Positions 30,642-38,763 of a DNA stretch of 64,000 nt are shown in pieces (positions within the stretch are counted from its first letter, which is position 1; each line of letters begins with the position of its first letter). Source of the stretch: Gammaproteobacteria bacterium (GTDB lineage Bacteria; Pseudomonadota; Gammaproteobacteria; DSM-16500); NCBI GenBank assembly GCA_013286215.1, contig JABDGC010000004.1:1-64000 (forward strand). The letters are read 5' to 3'. A model generated the notes under the pieces. The model saw nothing but the letters and a program-made list of their open reading frames with translations. It searched no databases and was not told the DNA's origin. The translations under genes and the position numbers were made by a program.

Positions 30642-32957
30642 ATGGCAGGGAAATGTTTTGGTATTTTTTACCAAAACATTTCCCGGAAACTCTGTAAACT
30701 GTGGCTGCTCTGTCTGCTTTTTCCCGTATTGTGCGGTGCCCAAGCCGGCTCCGAGCCAGCCTCTCCCTTTCAGCTTAGCAAATGGAATAAAAGCGTTGAT
30801 TTAATCGAGTCTAAATTAACCGCACAGGACTGGACGTCAGAAAAAGTCAACAGTACGCTCGCCGTCCTGGCGGATTTGCAAAGAAATGCCAGAGAATGTA
30901 TTCGTGCGTCCCAATCCGAGTTGGACAAGATTAATCAGGCGCTGGCGCAGTCGGTGGCGACCAATGCCAATCAAGTACAACAGACTGCAACCGCGGACTT
31001 AAGCGGAAGAGAAATTGAGCTCAATGATCTACGCGCCGAATGCCGTCTGTTTTTGCTGCACTCCCAGGATGTGTTGGCGGAAGTAGACAAACTGGAAGAG
31101 CGTCTCATCGAGACTGAAATTTTTTCACGGGGTGCTTCCCTCGGCGCTAATCTCCACAATACGCCGACTTTTAACAGCTTGCTTGCACAGACCGATACTT
31201 CGCTCTTGCGTCAAAAGCTCGGCCTTCCTTATGTCAGCTTTTCGCACTTTTTAGTGCTGAGCTTGCTAGTCTTGTTTGGCGTTGCTCTGGGCCGCTACGG
31301 CGTTCTTTTGAGTGGCAGACAACTAAACCGGTTTAAAAAGAACGCCCCAGCTTACACCCTCCTGGCCACGTTCTCAGGCTACGCCTATTGGCTGGCTTTT
31401 TCCCTGCTGTTCGCGCTTTTTTTTAATTTCTACGGGGGGTCCCCTTACTTCCCCTTGCTCAGTCAGGTCAGCGGCTATGTTTTGATCTATCTGGTTTTAT
31501 TGGCACTGATCGAGGCTGTTTTTTACCCCCCGGCAGGGGCTAAAGCCCTGGTTGGGCTGCCCGAGCCGATTCCGCGGGAATTGCGCCTCCGGCTTTTCGC
31601 TTTGCTCTCCCTCACTTTCATTTATTACCTCTGCAGCGCTTTTGTTCAAGGACAAAATTATCCCGTGGCCGTGTTGCAGTTGGGAATGACCTTATACCTC
31701 TCCCTCCTCAGTGTGAGCGTGGTCAGCCTTGTCTGGCTGGCAATGCAATTGCCGCAGATCCGGCGTCTCCATCGCTCCCTTCGCGGCCTTTTACACGGCT
31801 TCATTACAGCCCTTTTGTTGACGCTGCTTCTTTCCGAATGGTTCGGATTCCATTATTTTGCCATCTTTTTAATTAAAAACATCGTCCTGACCTTTATTCT
31901 GACGTGCTTGGCCTTGAGCCTGCAAATCCTCATCGTTCAGCAGCTTCACCGCTTGAAGAAAAGTCATCCCGTTCGCCATTTTTTTGGGGTGCATTATAAC
32001 CGTTCCCTTCCCGAACTGACTCTCTTGCAGGTCGTTTTACTGGTCGTGGTGTGGGGAAGCTACCTCGCAGGGTTGTTAAACGTCTGGGTTTTGTCTGAAA
32101 CTTATTTCGGCCAATTGATGCGGGGCTTGATGGATGGGTTCTCGATTTTCAATATATACCTGGTGCCGAGCCGAATTTTATTGGCCACCTTGCTTTTTGT
32201 CGTGCTCATCCTGGTCAATCGCCTGATCCAGGCTTATATTAGCCGGCGCAGTCCTTACTATGTCGAGGAAGGCGCGCAAGTGGCCACGGCTTCCATCGTC
32301 GGTTATGCCGGTTTTACCCTTTTCCTGATTCTTTGCTTGATCATCGCTGGTGTCAATTTTACCGGTCTTGCCATTATCGCCGGTGCCTTGTCAGTGGGGA
32401 TCGGTTTCGGTTTGCAGACCATCGCTAATAATTTTATCTCCGGCCTGATCCTCTTGTTGGACAACCCGATCCGCCCTGGTGATCGTATTCAAGTCGGCGA
32501 TATTGAAGGCATCGTCAAGCGTATTCGTCTCCGCGCGACGCATATTTACACTTCCCGGCATACGGACGTTTTTATTCCTAACTCTGAGCTGATTTCCAAA
32601 AGTGTGACTAATTTCGTTTTCCATGACACAACCTGGAGTCTGGTTTGCCCGGTGATGGTGGAATATGGCTGCGATGTGGTCAAGGTGAAGAAGATTTTAT
32701 TAAAAGTCGCCGAGCAACACCCCGAGGTGATTAACGAGAACAATAAAAAACCGACTGTTTTCCTGAAGAAATTTTCTGAAAACGGCCTCTTGTTTGAACT
32801 GTGGTGCTTGATCAGCGACGTAAGCAAGAAGGGCCAGATCGAAAGCGACTTGAACTCCGAGATTTACGAAGCCTTCAGGGAAAACAAGGTTCACATTCCC
32901 TATCCGCAACAGGATATTCACATCAAAGAATGGCCCCAGCTTCCAGGACAGGAATAG
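30642..32957 (+). CDS. MscS-family mechanosensitive channel (large form)
   Basis: About 771 residues from the ATG at 30642; a GTG at 30555 has no ribosome site. A signal peptide (LWLLCLLFPVLCGAQA) is followed by a ~200-residue periplasmic coiled region, then about ten membrane helices. The MscS core lies near the C-terminus: VGIGFGLQTIANNFISGLIL, then DNPIRPGDRIQVGDIEGIVK and SKSVTNFVFHD. This is the MscK/MscM-like layout, shorter than E. coli MscK. It opens under membrane tension in osmotic downshock. The first codons lie in a 16-bp palindrome. Confidence 0.9.
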   Translation: MAGKCFGIFYQNISRKLCKLWLLCLLFPVLCGAQAGSEPASPFQLSKWNKSVDLIESKLTAQDWTSEKVNSTLAVLADLQRNARECIRASQSELDKINQALAQSVATNANQVQQTATADLSGREIELNDLRAECRLFLLHSQDVLAEVDKLEERLIETEIFSRGASLGANLHNTPTFNSLLAQTDTSLLRQKLGLPYVSFSHFLVLSLLVLFGVALGRYGVLLSGRQLNRFKKNAPAYTLLATFSGYAYWLAFSLLFALFFNFYGGSPYFPLLSQVSGYVLIYLVLLALIEAVFYPPAGAKALVGLPEPIPRELRLRLFALLSLTFIYYLCSAFVQGQNYPVAVLQLGMTLYLSLLSVSVVSLVWLAMQLPQIRRLHRSLRGLLHGFITALLLTLLLSEWFGFHYFAIFLIKNIVLTFILTCLALSLQILIVQQLHRLKKSHPVRHFFGVHYNRSLPELTLLQVVLLVVVWGSYLAGLLNVWVLSETYFGQLMRGLMDGFSIFNIYLVPSRILLATLLFVVLILVNRLIQAYISRRSPYYVEEGAQVATASIVGYAGFTLFLILCLIIAGVNFTGLAIIAGALSVGIGFGLQTIANNFISGLILLLDNPIRPGDRIQVGDIEGIVKRIRLRATHIYTSRHTDVFIPNSELISKSVTNFVFHDTTWSLVCPVMVEYGCDVVKVKKILLKVAEQHPEVINENNKKPTVFLKKFSENGLLFELWCLISDVSKKGQIESDLNSEIYEAFRENKVHIPYPQQDIHIKEWPQLPGQE
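30648..30684. repeat. perfect 16-bp palindrome with TTTTT loop inside the MscS gene start
   Basis: GGGAAATGTTTTGGTA (30648-30663), five T, then TACCAAAACATTTCCC (30669-30684). It starts three codons into the chosen MscS frame and encodes KCFGIFYQNIS. It shares its core with the palindrome at 19479-19523. It may be an inserted palindromic element tolerated in the signal-peptide region, or an RNA hairpin that limits translation. Confidence 0.8.
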
Positions 32958-32982
32958 GCGTTGTTAAATCAATCGGATTTAG

Positions 32983-34362
32983 TTAAGGAGACGATGGTAG
33001 TTGTTTTACCGTATGCGTGTTTGTCGGTGTCGGTGTCGGCTGAGCGTTTTGCGGCAGCAGTTTCTTCGCGGCACTCTCCATGCCCATTAAAGGATGATTC
33101 CATAACGTGACCTTGCTGCTCACATAGCTAAAAACCATGCCTCCGATCGCCGTGCCAACTACGGCGCCGGCTACAGCGCCGGCTTTAGCAAGCGCAAGTG
33201 CTGCGAAGGCTCCCGCGGGTGGCGCAAAGGCGCCGATTATGACGCCAAGAAAGAAACCCAGAGCAGCGCCGATGAGGCCTCCTAGGATCTTGCTGAGGCC
33301 GGTCGATTTCTGCATCGCCGGCTGGGCTAATTCGTCGAAGTTAGATATATCGTCTGCTGATATGGGAGGCTTAGCGATCTTTCTTGTCAGGATTTTTGCG
33401 CCATTTGCACAACCCAGAGCATCCTCATAGCTAATGGTTTTACTCGATAGGTCAGCTATCACTCGGGTCTTTGCCAACCTTAAATAAGCTGTATAATCCT
33501 TGAGGCTGCCCTGGCTGAAATCAACGGTATTATCCTGAGAGGCTGAAGGCGTAGTTATACGGATAGCTTGCTCAAAGAGATGGTCAATCATGTCTTTCTG
33601 TTGAGCGAGGGATATAGGAAGCTCAGTTTTATCGACAACAGGCTGAAGTTTAGTCTCTCCATTGTGTGCAGGTTCAGGTGCACGTTTAGAATCAGAGGGG
33701 AGGAGTGAGAATTCCAAGGCCGAAGGCTCAAGCATAAATGGTTCTTCAGCGATCCGCTTCTGAGCGATAAGCTCTTTTACTTTTTTATAAATTAAATCAG
33801 TAAGTTGAGTCACGATACCTGTTTTAGCCGAGGTATAAACAACATCCGCTGGATGCACTTGCAAATTAGTACTAAGCTTAGCGATTTCTGCTGGGGTAAG
33901 CTTGATAGCCCCCGCTACTGTTTTAGGCCCTCCTACAGTCGAATCATCCGATTTTGCTTCTGCCTCATGAGAAGCTTTAACCATTTTATTGATTACTAAA
34001 ATACGGGGAACAGTTGGAGGCTGAGAGTTAGCGAAGCCTAGCATTTGCACTCGATCGCGCTCTGTTAGAACAGCATTGCCATCGATTACGAAAACAATGA
34101 CTGAAACACCGGCGGTGTAATAACCAAAAGTGACATCACGTGAATACTCCCCGCCGCCAAGCTCACTGAATCGAAGTTCAACCCGGTGATCTGCGTCTTT
34201 CGCATCAGCCAAAATGAGGTTACTACTGCTATTATGAAGGCCCAGTGTTGGTACGTGCTTCACTTCAACGGGCGCAGATGCCCCGCTCAGTCTTGATAGT
34301 AAACTTGACTTTCCGCTGCCAGTCGGGCCGGTAACAAATACCCTTGCACGTGCAATAGTCAT
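32983..34362 (-). CDS. Ras-like GTPase domain protein with C-terminal Gly-zipper membrane hairpin
   Basis: 459 residues. Walker A is GPTGSGKS at about 12-19. The G3 site reads SELGGGEY in place of a DxxG motif, G4 reads NKMV in place of NKxD, and G5 is TSAKTG. A loop of ~100 residues precedes a helical part. Residues about 350-405 (KILGGLIGAALGFFLGVIIG...AGAVAGAVVGTAIGGMVF) form a glycine-zipper membrane hairpin. The tail has PTPTPTNTHT coded by hexamer repeats. It converges on the MscS gene. It could bind GTP weakly and act at host or bacterial membranes. It is related in design to the GTPases at 38764 and 41598. Confidence 0.7.
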   Translation of the reverse strand: MTIARARVFVTGPTGSGKSSLLSRLSGASAPVEVKHVPTLGLHNSSSNLILADAKDADHRVELRFSELGGGEYSRDVTFGYYTAGVSVIVFVIDGNAVLTERDRVQMLGFANSQPPTVPRILVINKMVKASHEAEAKSDDSTVGGPKTVAGAIKLTPAEIAKLSTNLQVHPADVVYTSAKTGIVTQLTDLIYKKVKELIAQKRIAEEPFMLEPSALEFSLLPSDSKRAPEPAHNGETKLQPVVDKTELPISLAQQKDMIDHLFEQAIRITTPSASQDNTVDFSQGSLKDYTAYLRLAKTRVIADLSSKTISYEDALGCANGAKILTRKIAKPPISADDISNFDELAQPAMQKSTGLSKILGGLIGAALGFFLGVIIGAFAPPAGAFAALALAKAGAVAGAVVGTAIGGMVFSYVSSKVTLWNHPLMGMESAAKKLLPQNAQPTPTPTNTHTVKQLPSSP

Positions 34363-34513
34363 TGATGCTCCTCGCCTTGTTTAAAGAAATATTTATATAA
34401 AATCGCTAATATAATAGCAAATTTAGCTTAAGGAAGTCTTACCTTATTCGGGCAATTCAATTGTTCTAAGCGCCTGCTGTCATTCCGTTCTGGATGACAT
34501 ACAGGATGCTATA

Positions 34514-34990
34514 TTAGCTGCTTTTTTCCAATTCCAATAATGCCATTTTCACCCGCAGCAATTTCCCCGCCTTTACCCCGCAAAACCCACCCAAGCCATT
34601 TTTTGCCACCACACGATGACAGGGAATGAATATCGGCAAGGGGTTTTTCCGACAAGCATTCCCCACGGCCCGCGCGCTGGTCTTTAATTTGATCGCCAAG
34701 TCTTGGTAGGTCAACGTTGTTCCGCTGGGAATGGCTTGTAACGCTTTCCAAACGGCTTTTTGAAAGATCGTGCCCTGTGGCTGCAAAGCCAGCTTGAAGC
34801 GATGATGGGGGTTGGCGAAGTAAGTCTTTAGTTCAGCCAGGATAGGCTTGAGCTCTTTTTTCAAGGCGGGATTCAGGGCCTTGGTTTGAGGAAGAAATTG
34901 AATGGCAGTCAATTTTCCCTCAGTCAGTTTGAAACCTAAGTTTCCCACGGGGGAGGGGAGAATGACGTCAACCGAGTTTGCTTTATTCAT
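34514..34990 (-). CDS. ogt: methylated-DNA-protein-cysteine methyltransferase
   Basis: 158 residues from the ATG at 34990; the open frame upstream runs through the rplS terminator and is not used. It removes alkyl groups from O6-guanine to its own Cys. The active site is IPCHRVV (about residues 125-131). GTIFQKAVWKALQAIPSGTT and ARAVGNACRKNP are the conserved flanks. It lies after rplS on the same strand but behind a strong terminator. Confidence 0.93.
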   Translation of the reverse strand: MNKANSVDVILPSPVGNLGFKLTEGKLTAIQFLPQTKALNPALKKELKPILAELKTYFANPHHRFKLALQPQGTIFQKAVWKALQAIPSGTTLTYQDLAIKLKTSARAVGNACRKNPLPIFIPCHRVVAKNGLGGFCGVKAGKLLRVKMALLELEKSS

Positions 34991-35021
34991 AGTAATGAGA
35001 TGGTGCAGTAGGTCTGGAAGG

Positions 35022-35048
35022 AAAAGCCCCTCCCCAGAAGGGGAGGGG
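35022..35048 (-). terminator. intrinsic terminator of the rpsP-rplS operon
   Basis: Read on the minus strand, CCCCTCCCC pairs with GGGGAGGGG over a four-base loop and is followed by CTTTTC. The perfect nine-base GC stem begins 13 bases after the rplS stop. It should end the ribosomal operon before ogt. Confidence 0.85.
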
Positions 35049-35060
35049 GAGCCAAGGGGA

Positions 35061-35504
35061 CTACTCTTCCGTGCCCTGAGCAGGCTCATCAGCCGGCGGA
35101 GTGGGCAAGTTGGCAGCTTCTTGCGTTCCTTTAGAGGATAGCTTCTCGCGAATACGCGCTGCTTTACCGCTCAATTCACGCATGTAGTAGAGCTTGGCAC
35201 GACGGACAGCGCCGCGGCGCTTTACTTCAATGTTTTCAATCACAGGGCTGTAGGTCTGGAAAACGCGTTCAACGCCGACGCCGTGAGAGATTTTACGCAC
35301 GGTGAAAGCCGAGTTGTATCCGCGGTTACGCTTGGCAATGACAACGCCTTCAAAAGCCTGCACACGGGCGCGCTCGCCTTCTTTGACTTTGATATGGACG
35401 ATAACGGTATCACCGGATGAAAATGCGGGGATGACCTTGGCGGCTTGGTTTTCACCGGGTTGCATAAACTCACTTTCAAGCATTTTGATAACTTTATTAC
35501 GCAT
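35061..35504 (-). CDS. rplS: 50S ribosomal protein L19
   Basis: 147 residues from the ATG at 35504, with AGGAG nine bases upstream. The core [40 protein letters not shown] and [13 protein letters not shown] is diagnostic. The C-terminus after RIREKLSS carries an extra ~20 acidic/Pro residues. L19 sits at the 30S-50S interface. Last gene of the rpsP-rimM-trmD-rplS operon. Confidence 0.97.
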   Translation of the reverse strand: MRNKVIKMLESEFMQPGENQAAKVIPAFSSGDTVIVHIKVKEGERARVQAFEGVVIAKRNRGYNSAFTVRKISHGVGVERVFQTYSPVIENIEVKRRGAVRRAKLYYMRELSGKAARIREKLSSKGTQEAANLPTPPADEPAQGTEE

Positions 35505-35517
35505 GGCACAGCTCCTG

Positions 35518-36255
35518 TTAAAATTCGTTTTCATCTTTAAATTCTTGCAACAATTGCTGCTGATATTTATTCAGCTGCATTTTTTTCAATAAGTCTGGTC
35601 TTTTTAACCAGGTCTTTCCTAAAGATTGCTTTAAACGCCAATCTTCGATCACCCGATGGTTGCCGCTGAGTAAAACGTCGGGCACTTTTTTGTTCTTATA
35701 TTCTTCCGGTCGGGTATATTGCGGATACTTGAGCAAACCGGAACTCAAGGAATCCTGTGACACGGAGTCTTCTTCTTTCACGACGCCGGGCACTAAACGG
35801 CTCACGGCATCGATCACAACCATGGCCGCCAACTCTCCACCGGATAAAACGTAATCGCCGATGGACCATTCTTCGTCAATGTCTGCTTCGAGGATCCGTT
35901 CGTCAATGCCTTCGTAACGGCCGGCAAGCAGAATGACAGCTTTTTTTTCCAGGAAGCCTTCGGCTGCTTTTTGGTCGAAGCGTTTTCCTTGCGGCGACAA
36001 ATATACCACTGTTGGCCTCTGAGGGGCAGCTTTTCTTGCTGCTTCAAGGGCCTCGGCCAAGGGCTGGGCCATCATGACCATCCCCGGCCCGCCGCCATAG
36101 GGCTTGTCGTCGACTGTTCTATGTTTGTCCAAGGTAAAGCTCCGGGGGTTCCAGGTCTCTACCGTGACCAAGCCCTTTTTAAGCCCCCTTCCCGTCACAC
36201 CGCAAGCCAGAGAGTCAAAGAGCTCTGGAAAGAGGGCGATTATACCAAACCACAT
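35518..36255 (-). CDS. trmD: tRNA (guanine-N1)-methyltransferase
   Basis: 245 residues. It methylates G37 of tRNAs reading CNN and some other codons, which keeps the reading frame. The SAM-binding trefoil knot is seen in [24 protein letters not shown] and [15 protein letters not shown]. The start is separated from the rimM stop by one base. Third gene of the operon. Confidence 0.97.
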   Translation of the reverse strand: MWFGIIALFPELFDSLACGVTGRGLKKGLVTVETWNPRSFTLDKHRTVDDKPYGGGPGMVMMAQPLAEALEAARKAAPQRPTVVYLSPQGKRFDQKAAEGFLEKKAVILLAGRYEGIDERILEADIDEEWSIGDYVLSGGELAAMVVIDAVSRLVPGVVKEEDSVSQDSLSSGLLKYPQYTRPEEYKNKKVPDVLLSGNHRVIEDWRLKQSLGKTWLKRPDLLKKMQLNKYQQQLLQEFKDENEF

Positions 36256-36256
36256 G

Positions 36257-36772
36257 CTAAATTAAATCCCAGTCGACATACATGCGGCGCTGTTTAAGGT
36301 CGATTTCTTTGACTACTGACCCGGGGAGGTAGGGGATAGCCTGTTCCTTCCCATGCTGGTCTTTGACAACTAAAACGTCATTGGAACCCGTGGCAATCAG
36401 GCGGCTGATTTGACCCAGGGTTTGGCCTTTTTGATCAATGACCGTGAGACCTTCCAAATCGGCCCAATAATATTCATTTTTAGGCAGCGGCGCTAATTGC
36501 TCACGCTTAACGGCAATCAGTTTGCCGGCCAATTTTCGGGCTATTTCCGGCGTTTCAATGCCGGTAAATTTGACGACAATGCCTTTACCGTGTTGTCGTC
36601 CGTCTTCCAGTTCAAAAGCTTGCCAATTTGGGCCCTCGGCTAAATACCAAGGGCTATAGTGCAAAATTTGATCAGCTTCTTCCGTATAGGAGTGAATCTT
36701 GAGCCAACCCTTAATTCCGTAAGCGGCTCCCACCTTGCCGGTAATGATATATCCGCGGTCAGGAGCGCTCAT
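36257..36772 (-). CDS. rimM: 16S rRNA processing protein RimM
   Basis: 171 residues. The N-terminal RimM barrel starts ITGKVGAAYGIKGWLKIHSY and the PRC-barrel-like half has NEYYWADLEGLTVIDQKGQT and AIPYLPGSVVKEID. It helps mature the 30S head. The gene ends one base before trmD starts and begins seven bases after rpsP. Confidence 0.96.
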   Translation of the reverse strand: MSAPDRGYIITGKVGAAYGIKGWLKIHSYTEEADQILHYSPWYLAEGPNWQAFELEDGRQHGKGIVVKFTGIETPEIARKLAGKLIAVKREQLAPLPKNEYYWADLEGLTVIDQKGQTLGQISRLIATGSNDVLVVKDQHGKEQAIPYLPGSVVKEIDLKQRRMYVDWDLI

Positions 36773-36779
36773 GGAGAGA

Positions 36780-37055
36780 CTAGGCTTGGGTTTCTGTTGC
36801 GGTATTAGCTTGCTGTTTCAGAAAGTCTTTAATCAGCTGCTGCATGCGATCAGAAGGCAGGGCACCTTTTGAAAGCCAATACTGCACACGTTCATAATTC
36901 AAGTGCAAGGGCACTTCTTTCCCTTTCGCGATCGGGTTGTAATAACCCAAACGCTCTATGCACCGGCCCTTCAAGGCACGACGCTTGTCTGCTGCAACAA
37001 TTTGATAAAACGGGCGTTTTTTCGCACCGCCTCGAGCTAAACGAATGACGACCAT
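36780..37055 (-). CDS. rpsP: 30S ribosomal protein S16
   Basis: 91 residues beginning [20 protein letters not shown], the L/R-RGGxKKRPxY start of S16. [17 protein letters not shown] is the second signature. First gene of the operon; a strong promoter lies 44 bases upstream. In many gammaproteobacteria ffh stands directly before it, but here ffh is 7.2 kb away. Confidence 0.97.
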   Translation of the reverse strand: MVVIRLARGGAKKRPFYQIVAADKRRALKGRCIERLGYYNPIAKGKEVPLHLNYERVQYWLSKGALPSDRMQQLIKDFLKQQANTATETQA

Positions 37056-37098
37056 AGTCTGTTCTATTCCTGTAGGTTAAACCACTTAAAGGCTGGGA

Positions 37099-37128
37099 AT
37101 TATACGTGAATATTTCGGGCTTTGTCAA
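37099..37128 (-). promoter_or_regulatory. rpsP operon promoter
   Basis: On the minus strand TTGACA (37128-37123) is followed after 18 bases by TATAAT (37104-37099). Both boxes match the sigma-70 consensus fully. It lies 44 bases before the rpsP start, fit for a heavily expressed ribosomal operon. Confidence 0.9.
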
Positions 37129-37137
37129 AGGTAACCG

Positions 37138-37176
37138 TTCACGGTCATGAGACCCTGCGGGCCTCATGACCGTGAA
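37138..37176. terminator. strong hairpin upstream of the rpsP promoter
   Basis: TTCACGGTCATGAG (37138-37151) pairs perfectly with CTCATGACCGTGAA (37163-37176), with three further G-C pairs in the loop. It ends ten bases upstream of the rpsP -35 box. For + strand transcripts an A-run, not a T-run, follows. It could stop minus-strand read-through or be a palindromic repeat. Confidence 0.6.
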
Positions 37177-37371
37177 AAAAACCCATATCGCGGCATTAGA
37201 TCCATCAGGGTCTAACACCGTGAATGCTTACTGTCAAAGAAAGATCCTGTTTTGTAAATGACCCCTGCTCTAAACGATAAATTTATTTATAAAACATGAT
37301 GTTAGCATTTTTCAGGTCTAGAACTATACTGAAAGTGAGGTCATAATTTATCCAATAAAGAGGATTGTATT

Positions 37372-38607
37372 ATGAGATCTGATTCAATCAATCCTGAAGA
37401 TACTTCAAGCTCAGCTTTACCCGATCTGTCCTCTTCCTCTTCCTCTTCCTCTCCATCAGCGTCTTCGGAGCCCCGGCCGCTGGATCGAGAATCGAAACAA
37501 TCCCTGCTTCCCGTTCGCTCTCTCAGCGTCGAATTTGAAAACATTAAGATGAGTTTGACTTTCGATGCGCTAACGGTCTATCGAAAATATGAGGATGTGG
37601 TTGGTTCGGGTCGTGAAGCCGAGGCGGATGCCGAGGGCAGAATTGAGATTGGGCTGGGCTCTTTAAAAGGAAAAATTTCTGAGGAAAAGCATGCGGCAAG
37701 TTATTTCGCGATGAGGGAGGCTCTGGAAGGAAATGAAGTTCTGGAGGATGAAGATGACCATCCGCTTTTTCATCAGGATGAGTTTTCGCGGGAAACGATT
37801 CATACACATGTTCGCTTTCCTCATCTTCTGAGGCGGGATCAACTGGAGACGACCATCCTGCCGATTATGCTTGAAAATGGGCTATTATCAGCTCAGGAAG
37901 CGCAGGCTTTGCTTGCCCTATATGATCAACGTTATCAAAAGTGCAGGGAAGTCTTGGATGTGGCGCTGTCTGTGCCGCCAGCTCCCGGCGCTTTGCCGCG
38001 GGAGCTGGAATCCAAAATCCCGGTGCTGGCTCTCGAAGGCGTCGCAGGCGACGCCGAGGCGATTATTCAACTGATTAAGCGCTGTAAAACGAATGACGTC
38101 GTCCTTGATCTGCATGCTTATCTTTTATCGGAAAAATTTGATTATCTGAGAAAGGGCAAGGAGGGTTACCGAGGGACGGATGCAAAAGATCAGATTGTTG
38201 AAACAACCAAAATCTGGGCGGATATTCAGCAAGCCATCTCCTTGCAGCTTCGCGTGAATGTGATAAACAGCCTGAGTGCCACCACGCAAACCGAGGCGGG
38301 GCCGGTTTACTTCACGCTTTTCAAGCCGGGATCCCGGGCGGCGTCGATCTATGACGAGAAATTTCAAAAAATGTGCCCCTTTTATTCTTTGCAGCGCAAA
38401 ATATCAGATTCACCGGAACCGTATGATCCGGCTTCGGCGTCACCCACTCCCGCTGCTCGCGCATTCGCGAAGGGTGATCAATGGGGCTTTTTTAAGTTAC
38501 ATCCTGATTTAGCTAATGAAGTTCAGAAACGTGAACTGGAGCGTTGGCAACGGGAGCAAGAACGGGAGCAACGTAGACGGGAGGTGCAGCGGCGGAGAAG
38601 TGGGTAG
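37372..38607 (+). CDS. Ser-rich orphan protein, effector-like
   Basis: 411 residues with AAGAGGA upstream. The N-terminus carries a Ser run encoded by four TCCTCT hexamers (37429-37452). The middle is helical and acidic (EALEGNEVLEDEDDHPLFHQ). Near residue 371 GFFKLHPDLANEV echoes GYYRIHPNL in the 1050-residue orphan. The C-terminal ~30 residues are very rich in Arg/Glu (RWQREQEREQRRREVQRRRS). Not recognised; position inside the ffh/rpsP insertion and make-up suggest a secreted effector, which is inference. Confidence 0.7.
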   Translation: MRSDSINPEDTSSSALPDLSSSSSSSSPSASSEPRPLDRESKQSLLPVRSLSVEFENIKMSLTFDALTVYRKYEDVVGSGREAEADAEGRIEIGLGSLKGKISEEKHAASYFAMREALEGNEVLEDEDDHPLFHQDEFSRETIHTHVRFPHLLRRDQLETTILPIMLENGLLSAQEAQALLALYDQRYQKCREVLDVALSVPPAPGALPRELESKIPVLALEGVAGDAEAIIQLIKRCKTNDVVLDLHAYLLSEKFDYLRKGKEGYRGTDAKDQIVETTKIWADIQQAISLQLRVNVINSLSATTQTEAGPVYFTLFKPGSRAASIYDEKFQKMCPFYSLQRKISDSPEPYDPASASPTPAARAFAKGDQWGFFKLHPDLANEVQKRELERWQREQEREQRRREVQRRRSG

Positions 38608-38666
38608 GTTGATCGGAGGATGGGTTCGTATTCTCGCTATTTAAATAATTTTCCCGGGGTGTTCGG

Positions 38667-38732
38667 GGTTGTTGAATAAAGCAGAGTTTGCACCAAGCTC
38701 CCTCTCCTCCACGCTTTTTGTGGAGGAGAGGG
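38667..38732. repeat. MITE-like repeat, family A, left part
   Basis: GGTTGTTGAATAAAGC at 38667 is the terminal repeat. The hairpin CCCTCTCCTCCAC (38700-38712) with GTGGAGGAGAGGG (38720-38732) is a perfect 13-bp stem, the same as at 50202-50234. The right terminal repeat is lost. The hairpin may end transcription of the convergent genes on both sides. Confidence 0.75.
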
Positions 38733-38763
38733 GACTTTAAGGCGGGCGGTTTAGTTTAATTAA

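Larger units (their letters stand above)
37056..37371. other. divergent intergenic region before rpsP
   Basis: No gene in 316 bases. It holds the rpsP promoter, a strong hairpin upstream of it, and AT-rich DNA with a TATACT box at 37325-37330 that may serve the gene at 37372. Confidence 0.6.
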
